From Isoetes taiwanensis (lineage: Eukaryota; Streptophyta; Lycopodiopsida; Isoetales; Isoetaceae), in assembly GCA_021234155.1 (NCBI GenBank), contig JAJEKV010000046.1, forward strand, positions 11,050,818-11,114,817: 64,000 nucleotides of DNA. The letters run 5' to 3'. Below are positions 33,640-44,515 of this stretch, one piece after another. The translations under genes and the position numbers were made by a program. The notes under the pieces are model-generated. The model did not search any database and had not been told where the DNA came from. It worked only from the letters and a program-made list of their open reading frames with translations. Every line of letters starts with the position of its first letter. Position 1 is the first letter of the stretch.

Positions 33640-34290
33640 CCACATGACACAACAGGCACCACTTTACACACCACAAATTCCATCATGATAAACTTTGCAC
33701 CACAAATGGCGTCATATTCACCACATGTGGTGTGGCATCGGCATGTGGCACCAAACTGGTGCCACATGCCACACCACATATGGCACCACAATGCACCCAA
33801 AGCACCACATATGGCAATCCATTTGCCAGCACCACAAATGGCGTCAAAGACACCACATGTGGTGCAAAATGTGGATCCATAGTGGTGCCACATTAGACAC
33901 CACATGTGGCACCACAATGCACATAAGGCACCACATCCGGCAGGCATCCACCACCCCATATGTGGCAGATAGTGTGGTGCAATATTTAGCGCAGCAGTTG
34001 GCCCACATATGGCAGACAATCCACCATTCACAAGTATCACCATATCTAACATCACATATGACACTAAGTATAGAAACATATGGAAGCCAATTCACTATTC
34101 AGATAAGGTACCACGTTTGGTACTATATGTGACACTACATATGCTACAAACTACATTATTAACATATAATTGGCACCATATGACTGTCCTGTAACACATT
34201 TGGAGCTACATACTACTGTGAACTGAAATTATCCACCACAACTCGAAACTAGCAGCACAAATTAAATTTCCTACACATAACTTACAACAC
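33640..34290. repeat. CCACATGTGG-rich satellite-like block
   Basis: Some 25 copies of CACCACA(T/A)(A/G)TGGC and the palindrome CCACATGTGG fill this block, both orientations mixed. A higher-order duplication of 132 bp is visible: GCACCACAAATGGCGTCA starts at 33697 and again at 33829, with similar following sequence. The block appears to lie in an intron of the minus-strand gene. Frames across it on both strands are H/M/W/C-rich translations of the repeat. Confidence 0.8.
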
Positions 34291-34996
34291 ACCCAAATGA
34301 AGAAGTAAGTACCTGATTGTTCAAGCTTGCTAGACCTTGCTGGAAAATAACAGTTCCAATATTAAATTGCATCATATGGTGGTTCCAGAAGAAGAGGGTT
34401 GAAAAGTACCTATTTTTTCGTTGATTTTTCCGAGATTCTTCTTACTGACTTGAGGAGGCTTGAATTGTGGCCTAGTCATTTCAAGAGAGGAAGCATCATC
34501 GTGGCATTTTGCTCTCGCTTCCTCACTATTTGAAATGCTTGCATGCTTCCTCTTACATTGGGACGGAGAGGCTTCGGACCCTTTTCTCTTAATCTGTTGC
34601 CGTAAACTCAACCGGTTTATTTCTTTTCCTTTTGTGTGAAGGTAATACGCAATGACCATAGTCCGTGAGGCCATGCCTCCCCAGGCACACTTCCTTTGTG
34701 TGATTTTCCAGTAAAGGGACATATATTCATTATACCTCTCCTTGCTCAGATTCTTCAACTTGCATGATGAAACAAAACAATATTTTAAACAACAGAGAAT
34801 CATGGGCATCCCCGAATCTAGAATGCAACCCACCTGTAAGTGGATTTTCCTAATACTTTCGGTCCCCAAACGGACTTCGATTTCTTCTTGTGTGGCGTAA
34901 TGCTTTTCTTTGCCCGTACATTTCCTTGTAGGTGTATCGTGGCATTCAAGTCCGGTGATGATCGAGCCATTTCGCGGATCGATCTCCTTGCCAGAA

Positions 34997-35130
34997 ATCA
35001 GAAATGGTCTTGCCGGATTAAGGGAGCGTGATAAGAGTTTTTGAGGGAAAATGAAAATTCAGAATCAGAAATGATCTTGCCGGATTAAGGGAGCGTGATC
35101 AGAGTTTTTGAGGGAAAATGATCGTGTAAT
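34997..35130. repeat. 67-bp tandem duplication at gene 5' end
   Basis: Units 34997-35063 and 35064-35130 differ at only a few bases. They lie 27 bp upstream of the ATG of the FCP1-like gene model (34970, minus strand), so they would be 5' untranslated or promoter sequence. Confidence 0.85.
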
Positions 35131-37140
35131 TCAGAAAGGACAAAATTTTGAATAAGTAATCATGTGTATATTTGAAAAAATAACTGCCTCTCCCACTACA
35201 AATTCGGTAGTTCCCACCACACTTAGCACCCAAAAATGTGGTGCTAAAATGCACGTTTTTGTTCCACTACAACATGCTTTCACCCATTCTCATTCTCATT
35301 CTATCAATTAAAAGGCAGGCTGTATTGCCTTGCCTGAGTTCGGCATTAGCTCGAATGCCTGGCATTTTCCAGTTTACCATGGATCAGAAATGCCAAATGA
35401 ATGAACGTCAAATCACAGAGTTAAGCACATGCTTTAACAAAATTGTTTGTTTGGATTCATTTTGTGCTGCAGCATATGCAATTATGACAGAGATTTATGC
35501 TAGTGTTAGCATGCAAAAATTTGCACGCAAGTAAGAATATCAAGATTTTCTTGTACTGCGATCATGCCAGAAATTAATATTTGGTGGCATTTTGATAGAA
35601 AATTGCAGATACTGGGGATGAGATGCAAGGTGGCTTTTTAGACCTATAACTAAGGCCCGCTGGGACACAGCTGTTTTACAAACCCCCTCCTAACCAGGGA
35701 ATAAATTACTAATCGCATATTCCTTATTAGCCATAATGGCTTTAGCTAAACTTGTCTGAGATTAATCCCAAACCTTTCTGTGGTTTAGCTAAACTCTACA
35801 AATTTTCCTTCTCATACTTTCTAGCATCAGGGTAAAAATTAAGGACGATTAATCGCAAATGGGCTATTTTATTTCTAATTCTAGGATTAAGATTTGAGAG
35901 ATTAGTAGGATCAGTTTTGCATTTTTGAGATGTGCAATCGCCCAGGTGTAATTCTTTTTTTATCTCGCCAGAAGAGAAAATTGCCCATGTCATGATTCTT
36001 TTATAGGTATTTTAAAAACGGGTTAGCCCATATATCTTCAAAAAATAATAACTTTAAAAAATTGCATAAAATAGCCGACATTAATGAGGGATAACCTTCT
36101 TTGTTATAACCATTGTTCATAATTGACATAGATATTTTTGAACTAGACCTGATTTATTAAGATTTTATGGATATTTCATAGCAACGACCTCTGTAATGAC
36201 TCAGAGATTTGGAAGTAGAGATTTTCTAGCACCAGTTGTAGCACCGGTCTCTTTAAGCTCATAGAGGTTTGTAGAACCCATTGTTCGTGCACAAAGGAAA
36301 TATATCAAAATATTTATAGAAAAGCCACATAACAGCTAGCACTATACCACAATAAAAAACTGTTGGTGTGGAAGATATGGGGGTGTGATGTTCAATGTGA
36401 TGCCAAATTTTGGCCATGACTATGATAATAAATTGTATTTCATTCCTCAATAGCTGATGTTTGTTTGTTGAAGTTGTGTAAGAATGGGAAAAAATAACTT
36501 GTAAACCAATTGTATTTTCCATCAGAATAACATATTTTTTTTTGTTCAGAAAAAATTGCCTACATATTAATTAATAAAAATATAAAGACACTAGAAAATC
36601 GCCCATGGTTAATAACATAAAATATAATAGGTGCCCATAATTTTTACCCTGTCTAGCATTTAGCTAAACTAACCCAAATCTCATCTCAAAAATTTCCATG
36701 GTGTGGGCAACGAAAAACATTAAGTTAAAATTACTATACTTTTTTCCAATTGTCTTCATTTATTTTAGTCATTTTCCTTGTAAAGACATTCTAAGATAAT
36801 ACCAGCTAGCTAAGTCTAGGCTTGAAATTATTCCATAGACGTTAGATAATAAATCACTAATCATATATTTTCTTATAAACTAGAATGATGTTAGTAAATT
36901 AGCCTGAAATTCATTTCAAAAGTTTCTACAGCTTAGCCAAACAGTACAAAATTTCACTCTCTTACTTTCCCGCGTTTGGCTAAAGAGGTAAAAGGTTAGT
37001 GCGGGCGCGCGAAAAAAGTTAAGCTAAAACTATTATTTTTTTTTCCCAATTTTTTCCATTTACTTTAGCCAACATTTTTTGAAAATGTGCTAAGAAATTG
37101 CCAAATAGCTAAGTTTAGCCCCTAAATTATTCCATGCTCC
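35131..37140. repeat. AT-rich DNA with diverged MITE-like repeats; no gene
   Basis: No convincing coding frame. Segments around 35690-35850, 36640-36840, 36840-36960 and 36960-37135 share words such as TTTAGCTAAAC, TTTCCATTTA, TTAGCCAA, AGCTAAGT(T/C)TAG and AAATTATTCCAT in the same order, as decayed copies of one family. A T run stands at 36536-36544. At 35213-35245 is a short GTGGTG/CACCAC inverted pair. Confidence 0.5.
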
Positions 37141-38606
37141 TAACGTGGCACAAATTCAGGCCATACTATCTGAAAGTCAAGGGCAGATTGCCACATGAGA
37201 TGCGAGGCTACAAATCGAAAACTAGTTAGGCCCATTGGATATAATAATAGATAGGATGAAAACACAAAGAATGAGAATGAGAATGGTTTTTTATCGTCCA
37301 CTGAGACCAATCGGCCTATGGGACCCAGAAGGAGCCAGAAAGAGATGCCAGAGCCAGAGATTGCTATTTCATCAGAAGAACTCATGTGTAATGAGTCCAT
37401 TCTGGGATATATTGACTTGAATCCTGGCTACCAAGCGAGTCTCATGAAAATCCTACCACAAAGATGGTCAGGACCTCCAAATCATTTAGGGTGATCAATC
37501 CTCAAAGCAAATGATGGATTAGAATGGAGCAAACTGCAAAAAGTTCAATTGTCCCTAAAATTTTGACAATTTTGGAAGTGCCAAGTTTGCATATCTATAT
37601 CTTGGGATCCGTGCAATGAAACTTATTAACTTGGAATGGTGAGAGAAGAGTAGCAGAGGATGATTAGAATTTAATTTCAGGATTTTTGGATGCTCCCTTT
37701 GCTTGCTATAGATTTTGAACAAGCAGACTTGAAACAAACAATTTTCAATGAGTGTATCAGAAATTTTGGCAATTTTGGAACAGCCAACTTTGGGAACTTG
37801 AGATGGAATTTTTGCATAAGCAATTTGAGATCTATGGATTTTTGAAAAGGCAGACTTGGAAGAGAAAATTTCAATGACTCTCTCAGAAATTTTTACAGTT
37901 CTAGAATAGCCAACTTTGTAAAGCCATAACTATGGATTTATGGATGCTAAAATCATGAAATTTGTTTTGAATGAAAGATGAATAGCAAGGGAATCATGGA
38001 AATTAAGCTCAGATTTTTTGGAGATATAATTTGCATATGGGTTGGCTAAACTTGCAGACTTGGGACAGTGAAATTTCAGTGTTCACATCAAGGTTTTTGC
38101 TCAAAAATCAGAAAATTTGCATGAACCAAGTAGAATAGCATCCATTTTGACTTGATAACAATATCAGGGGTTGTAATATATCAGAATATCATTTGAACAT
38201 GGTAAATCATCAGAATTTTATAACTTTTTATCAAAAGCATGTCAAGAAAGTAGAAATGAAAGCCAATCCTCAAGTAAAAGCCTCTAATCCTTCTTTTCTT
38301 CTCCAAATCGACCTATTTTCCATTCTCCGTGCCTATGATCCTTCTTGAGATGGAATCCCCTCTTGCCAATCCCTTGTTATGGTCTGTTCTTGCCAAATAT
38401 CCATCACAATGCTTTGTCTTTTAGCTTAGTTTTTTGTTTCTTGGTGTGAGAGAGAGTGATTCGGGATGTCAGGGCCATGATTAGCCTGCCACATCTGTCT
38501 AAAAATCTGGATTTGCAACAGGTTTTAGGGTTCTTGAAGAAGCACGAAATATCCCACAGGCATAAATTGAAAGAGAAGCCTAAGGTATGAATTCATTCCG
38601 GTTGAA
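37141..38606. repeat. Diverged tandem repeats, period about 127 bp; no gene
   Basis: From about 37550 to 38100 phrases recur in order: GGATTTTTGGATG, GCAGACTTG, CAAT(T)TTCAATGA, TCAGAAATTTT, GCCAACTTTG. GCAGACTTG-type words stand at about 37723, 37850 and 38053, so the first period is 127 bp. The copies are too decayed to encode protein. The rest is AT-rich with no supported feature. Confidence 0.5.
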
Positions 38607-39515
38607 TTGCATGCAGCACTAGCAAGACTCTATGAACGAGTCATTGCACAGTTGAGTTCACCGCTGGTTGAGATGTGTGATAAAACAATAATCAGCAATG
38701 TTGGCGTTAAACAGGGTTGCCCAGCTTCCCCAACTCTATTTGGAATCTATATGGATGATTTGGAAACATGGCTGAATAGGAATTGCACAGATGGAGCATT
38801 CATAGCAGGGTACCTAGTCCAATTGCTTCTATACGCCGATGATATAGTGTTGATATCAAGAACTAAAGAGGGTCTGCAAAGGCATCTTCAGGTTCTAGAT
38901 GCATTTTGCGAATCGACAGGTATGACGGTAAATTTGGAAAAAACGAAGGTCATGACATTTGGAACAAGACAGAAATATGTGTGCTACTTTAAAGGGCAGG
39001 AAATAGAACATGTAAATAGCTATAAGTATTTGGGTCTGGAATTAACAGATGATTACAAGTGGGGGCCAGGATTAGCGAGGAAGAAATGGTAGGACATTGA
39101 GACAATACAGAAATGTTTCTTGTAGGATGAGGGTTAGCCCCCATCACCTGCAGATCGAGTGTGGGCGTTGGCAAAAAGTCCAAAGAGCATTACGGGTAGG
39201 TCCTGTATGTGGTTCCACAGATGTTGAAGATGAATACCATTTTCTTATTGCTTGTCCTGCATACGAAGTAGTAAGAGCACGATATCATCTTCATGAGGCC
39301 GATCTAAGTAGTGTTCACACAGTGTTGCAAATGCCCTCTGCAAAACTAGCAGCATTTCTTCGTGATTTATTATGTGTGCGAGAAGCGCACTTAGAAAGAC
39401 TAGATTTCTGATAACTCAAATTTGGAGTGTTCCTATGATTGTAAATATTTCGTCTCCTAGACCGCAGGGTCTATATGAGATAGTGAATACAATTTCATTT
39501 CATTTCATTTCACAA
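38607..39515 (+). pseudogene. 3' end of a LINE (reverse transcriptase and zinc finger)
   Basis: 38607-39092 encodes the second half of a non-LTR reverse transcriptase: GVKQGCPASPTLFGIYMDDLE, catalytic LLLYADDIVLIS, then MTVNLEKTKVM and YKYLGLEL. After a stop and apparent internal deletion, 39097-39411 gives the C-terminal finger with LQIECGRWQ, CGSTDVEDEYHFLIACPAYE. The 3' sequence ends in CAATTTCATTTCATTTCATTTC (39489-39510), a short tandem tail typical of some LINEs. The 5' part is missing, as usual for LINEs truncated on insertion. Not the L1-like type at 55-61 kb. Confidence 0.85.
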
Positions 39516-42500
39516 TAATCTAAGGTTATTATTAAATTTTTGTGTTGCCCTCATGTGACAAAGTGAGATTGGTTGAGACGGGTGGGGGGTAGATAGGGAA
39601 TTTTTTTATTTTTTCAAATGTGGCACGAGTCCCAAGAAATAGAATATAAGGGTCTAGACTAGGTCACTTCGAAAAATTCTTTTTTCCAAAAGGCATATTT
39701 TTTTACTCTTTAAGATGGAAGAATCTTTTTTGCAAAAGTTGCAAATGGACAACAAAGGCTCAAATTTGGTGGTGTGGCAAGGCTAGGGAGTGATGTGGCA
39801 ACAAGTGATGACATGGCACAATGGGAGGCTAATGTGGCAAATAAAGTGGCAAAAAACAAATTCTAGTCAAAAGCATTTTATGATGTGGTGATGAGGTGGG
39901 TGACACGTATATGGTGAGGTGGATGATTTTGGTGATGATGTGGATGGATAGCTTGATGAGGAATTTGACATTTGTGCAAAAAAGATTGGATTTTGGTATC
40001 ATCTTGGCAAATTCTTTCCTTTTCAAGCTTCATGGTAATAAATGTGCACTTTCTCTCTCTACTTTTGTTTTAAGAGAGAGAATGTAGCCTTCGACCTTAG
40101 AGATGGCCAAATTTGACGGAATTTTGGCATTTTCTCATGAATAGTGAATCAATGATGGGTGTATGATATGTTTTGACTAGGAGAAAGATCTTTGCCAACT
40201 TTAGGTTTAGGAAAATAGCAATGGTGTTTGGGAGGAGGCAAAATAAGATGTGAGAGATGTTTTTTAAGTGGAATCAGGGTGGTTGAGCCTAGGGACTTGT
40301 GGATATGCCTTTGGAAATGAGATTCATGCCAAAAGAACTTGGATCTAGCCACATACCAATGAATCTTGAGGGGTCTTTCAAACTCTTACAAAGGGTCTTC
40401 AATTTAGGTTCAAATCTTCTTGTTTGAATCTCAACTTCCTTGCCATACTTATATGATGTCCAATCCATGTTCTCCCTTGGTTCTTCATCATAAACATCTT
40501 CTAAGAGTCTTCAAAAGTAGATGTCTTCAATTTTGTTGCTTGATTAGCTCATGCACACATGTGTCAAACCAAATGTTAGCCAAAGTTGTAGCTCATGCAC
40601 ATGGCTCTTCTATGCTGCCAAAATGTGGCAGCATTTTACCAGCAAATTAGCAAAGTATGTGCCTCTTTGTTATTCAATTAAGGTATTGAATATCGACTTA
40701 AAGCTCACCTTATTTTTAAGCACATCAGACATCTAACAGACAACCAGCCTTCTATGGGGTAACTTTACCCCGCAGCAAAATGTTTCGTTTCCTTGCTGTC
40801 AACCTCAAGCCTACACCAGCTAGCATTCTTCAGTCTAGTGGCCATCATTGTGGTGCTCCCCATCAAGTTTTTGTTCCATAGTCTGAAACATGCTGGTATG
40901 GGGTGAGCAAAGCATGCCTACACGTCAAAGGGTGTGTTGGAAGCAGCAGGTTGTTAATAACAACCAGAGTTATGAAGATGCAAGACAACCTTCATGTTTG
41001 GTTGATGAATCTAATGAGATGCAACAAATATAGGACAAAGACTGAGCATACTACTAATAACAGCGCTCAAGGTATGTTGAATGCTTATCCACCTGGCATG
41101 AGTTATCCAAGTGCCAAGCCAGTAGCGTGGCAAGTGATTCTTCAATGGGCCTTCGAGACCTAGACCTAAAAGATACCACGTCATTTGTTGTGAAAGTGAA
41201 ACGAGCCAATAGAAGGGAAAGCTCTTAATGTTGTCGTAAAATTAGAACTGTGAATGATCTACGAGAGCATCAAGTAAAAATTCTAGACCAACCATGTCTA
41301 ACCTGCTACATTAGCTTGCATATGACATGGGCTCCATCCTTGGTTTGGCTACAGTTAAAGCGATCTCCTATTCCTTCTACAACTTAATTTCTTTGTGATG
41401 GCAAATACAACAAGAATCTGGAGAATAGCCAAGATTTTGCAGTATTTAGTATTTAGTTGACAAGTGCATTCTGGCTTGATTAGTTTAGGGCTAAGATTAT
41501 TGTTCTCCATCCTTAACAACGTTATATCTTACTAGACCAATGCAACAAACTGGGACCTACCATTCTATGCATAATTTCTAGTTATTTTGGGGTGTTTTCA
41601 AAGTGCACATCCTATTACATAGCGTCAATCTTCGCAATTCTTATTTTATAATTACACTAGTATGATTAATGAACATGCCAAACAAAACACTGCTAATGTA
41701 GTAAGGTACAATCCTCAGCTCTTGCTGCTTCAAATTTGCTACTAACTTCATCCATATCAAATTCCCTTGGAATCCCCTGTTATTGTGCTACATATCTTCT
41801 TATACTGATGGCCAGGTTGTGCTTAGTTACTACAAACTGGATAAACTTTGGTCCACATAATGCTTTACTATGTAAGGAACCACAAGTAGGACGTGTTTAT
41901 AGATGATTATTCAAAATCGTGATATGCGATAATCAAATATTTTGTACTAAATGGAATAGGTCTGGCATGATAAATTCCTTACCTTGTCTCCAGATGTTGT
42001 CTTTTGTTTCTTTTGTAACCTTGGCGGTGTAGTTACAATGTTTTGGTCGGTCAAGTGAAAATTCAGAAAATTCAAGTGATAAACCGTATATAGCAGCACC
42101 TTATTCTTGTTATGAATATATGAAAATGAATGAGCTGCCAGTAAACACAGCATGACTACAACGAGAATCCTTGTGGAAAAATGGTTGACCATGGTGGGAA
42201 ATATACTTCATTATTAATGTGCTAATGAACACTTCATAAAATTCAGCAACTACTTTTAGAAAATCGACATTAAGCAAAGGAAGACGAAATGGTGTAATTG
42301 TGTGAATACTTTCTCACTTCTTATCTATTCCTCAAACTATAATTACATAGATATCCCTATCACATGGCACTGAAATTCACACCTTACTCTATAACACCAT
42401 AACCTTCACCCCAACCCTACATTTCCGCTAGTTATTTTTATTTTATTTTATTGAACTAAAATACAACATCTCCCATAAACAACCACAACTAAAAGTTCAA

Positions 42501-43022
42501 TTTCTAGCAAGACCTCTCGAGAAATGTTGATATGATGTCACACTTTGTCACATGATAAGGTAGGGTGGGACCCACACCATTAGACCAAATTATATACATG
42601 ATTACCATTTATCCATGATTCCCTTTAAACATCAATAGTTTTAACTTAATCCCCATAATCAGAACTACTTATTTCATAATACTTCCAGGCAAAACCTAGA
42701 GCCTAAGTCCCAACAAAGCAAATTGAAGGATTTTGAAAATGTGAGTGTAAAACATTTCGGCCATCTAATAGATGGTCCCTAACAATTCATGACAAAATTG
42801 TTAATTGGATCTTTTCCAAGTGGTACCTTAGAGCAGCTGGAAAGTGAAGTATCAAACAAGAAGAGTAACAGCAACAAAAAGAAATTGTTATTAAAGACAC
42901 ACAGGCCTTCTATGAGTCCGCAGAGTTCTGATGCCATCCATTAAATCCAAAAATAAATGAAACATCTGCCAATGGCTTTAAAGACAAGCCAAAGACAATT
43001 GAAATTGAGGAGGAGGAGATAA
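39516..43022. other. No gene seen; AT-rich intergenic DNA
   Basis: No supported gene. 39770-39970 is rich in GTGGCA/GTGGTG/GATGTGG words, again related in style to the CACCACA family. The remainder has only short chance frames. Several T/A-rich runs and TTTTATTTTATTTTATTG at about 42437 are simple sequence. Confidence 0.55.
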
Positions 43023-43107
43023 GAAGGGGATAAACACCCCTGCGAGCCCCTTACGGGCGAGCCCATTTATCTTCTGTAAGGGGCAAGCAGGGGTGTTTAT
43101 CCCCTTT
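43023..43107. other. 85-nt imperfect inverted repeat (strong hairpin)
   Basis: Left arm 43023-43054 and right arm 43076-43107 pair at 29 of 32 positions (core GGGGATAAACACCCCTGC / GCAGGGGTGTTTATCCCC), with a 21-nt loop region that contains GGGC-GCCC. It stands about 1.4 kb beyond the helicase stop codon. Could be a very short MITE or the stem of a small-RNA precursor. No terminal duplication was clear. Confidence 0.75.
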
Positions 43108-43129
43108 AACCGGCAGGCAAGTTTCCGCA

Positions 43130-43314
43130 CCCATCCCTGCATCCACAGCTCGATTATCATTCCCCATAGCTTGATTGTCAGCTCCCACAGCTGGATTATC
43201 ACAGGTTCGGCACTTTCCAGAGCTAAGTTATCAGCTCCGAGGCTGAATCCGACGCTGAAAGCTACAAACAAAGATTGAGGCTGAATCCGATGCTGAAAGC
43301 TGCAAATAAAGATT
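43130..43314. repeat. 21-bp imperfect and 38-bp tandem repeats
   Basis: 43140-43205 holds three imperfect 21-bp units with CACAGCT(C/G)GATTATCA; on the minus strand they give a seven-residue pattern (PVIIQLW, ELTIKLW, GMIIELW) inside a 97-codon frame at 42978-43271. A 38-bp duplication follows (43239-43276 and 43277-43314, GAGGCTGAATCCGA...AAAGATT). The frame is not convincing as a gene on this evidence. Confidence 0.6.
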
Positions 43315-44515
43315 GACGCTGTCTGTTTCCGCGTTCTTAAGTTGCCTCTTCATCCCTGTGGGCGGGTTGGGTGCCTGTTATGCCCTATCACAAGGCTTCA
43401 ATCAACGATGGACATAGCTTGGATTGGAAAGCCTGTCGGTTAAGAAACAAATACTTGCCGCAGAACAATTTCAAATTCTCAACTATCCCTTAAAGTCCAA
43501 AAATTCTAAACCAAGTCGCGATGACAAATGTAGAAAGTTTGAACCTTTAAAAGCAACACCTTTATTAAGATAGTGGTTGCACCTTTGTTTTGGCTTACCC
43601 TTTTTTTTTTTTGTTCAATTGCATGGAAATGATGTAAATCACAAAAGATTGAGACAGACCAAACACAAAATACACTAAATGCCCCAAACCGTTGCTTTTA
43701 GCTTTACTAAAGACTAAGAAATTTTAGTTTATTAGAGAGTTGCTTACCTAAGCTTCAGAACAAGCATAACCAAGAGTGGCCAAACCTGGAACTTTTGTGA
43801 ATTGTGGTGGACGAAAAAAAGCCCGCAGATTCATAGCCAAGAGACCTCCAAAGTTGTGCAATGACAAGTGTCGCTTGCCTCTACAATTGAGGCCACAAAT
43901 AATTTTTAATGGAAGGTGAACAGGAAAAATGTATCTGCTTTATATATGTTAGATTAGATAGATAGTAGCTTGGAAAGGGTTAAAACAGCTCATTACAAAT
44001 AGAAAAGAATATTGCCCACTCGGTATGTATGCCCTTACAGGCAACCTAATTCGTCTAAAAGCTTGCAAGAAAACTTAAAATAAAAAGCCACACCTGGTTG
44101 CAAACACACGGACCAATTCCTCTGACAGTGAAAAAACAGCTCAAATGGAACTTTTAGCAAACAGCATCTGCTAGAACCAACATTTCAGCAAGAAGAATTA
44201 ATCAGTTGGCATAGTGCTGAAATTCTCTGATTCCACGTTTTGTGATATATCATAAGCAAAAAGAGAATAATCAGTTTTCCAAAGTAGCAGTTCCTTTTTA
44301 TGAACCCACTGTATAGATTAATACAAATACATTTCAGAGAACCAAGTCAGCAGATCTTCCAAATGCATCGCAGAGATGTATGCTTTTTCCACTTCAAAGA
44401 CGTTAAACCGGGTTGACATAGGATGCAATAACTGCACACTTCTGACTGGACTTGTATAGAACCTTCAGTTTTGAGGCCATCCTGTTTGAAGCTAAGAAAC
44501 TCAGGTATGTATAAG
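43315..44515. other. Intergenic and helicase 3' untranslated sequence
   Basis: No gene seen. The part nearest 44515 should be the 3' untranslated region of the helicase mRNA (minus strand); no sharp polyadenylation signal could be chosen. Confidence 0.5.

Larger units (their letters stand above)
31181..34970 (-). pseudogene. Multi-exon FCP1/HAD phosphatase-like gene lacking catalytic aspartates
   Basis: The large 3' exon (from acceptor at 32036) encodes four 12-residue repeats (SSPARRDAEAEV), then an FCP1/NIF-like fold: ILLVFYYNGVL where the family has the D-x-D-x-T/V loop, WAEFIDWCSQNFHIALWSSLQAQN, IWNQDQC, and VLLIDDSRYKGYLNEPNTM with the family's late D-D. A TGA at about 31351 is followed in frame by DIVDGNFLMNDLKVWLQ to TAG near 31181. 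An upstream exon (32114 to about 32310; donor AAG|GTAACT) joins in frame. Other exons fit at 34970-34834 (MARSSPDLNATIHLQG; ACAG|GTGGGT), 34760-34415 (KERYNEYMSLYWKITQRK; TAG|GTACTT) and about 33281-33060. With Tyr-Asn in the loop it could not be a normal phosphatase. Whether it is expressed or a captured remnant is open. Confidence 0.55.

Noticed and set aside
33504-34132. Frames of 145-191 codons rich in C, H, W and M on both strands
   Set aside because: Produced by the CCACATGTGG repeat block; nearly palindromic DNA opens both strands.
35238-35534. 98-codon plus-strand frame beside the 67-bp duplication
   Set aside because: No recognisable motif and no neighbouring exons; chance frame in AT-rich DNA is more likely.
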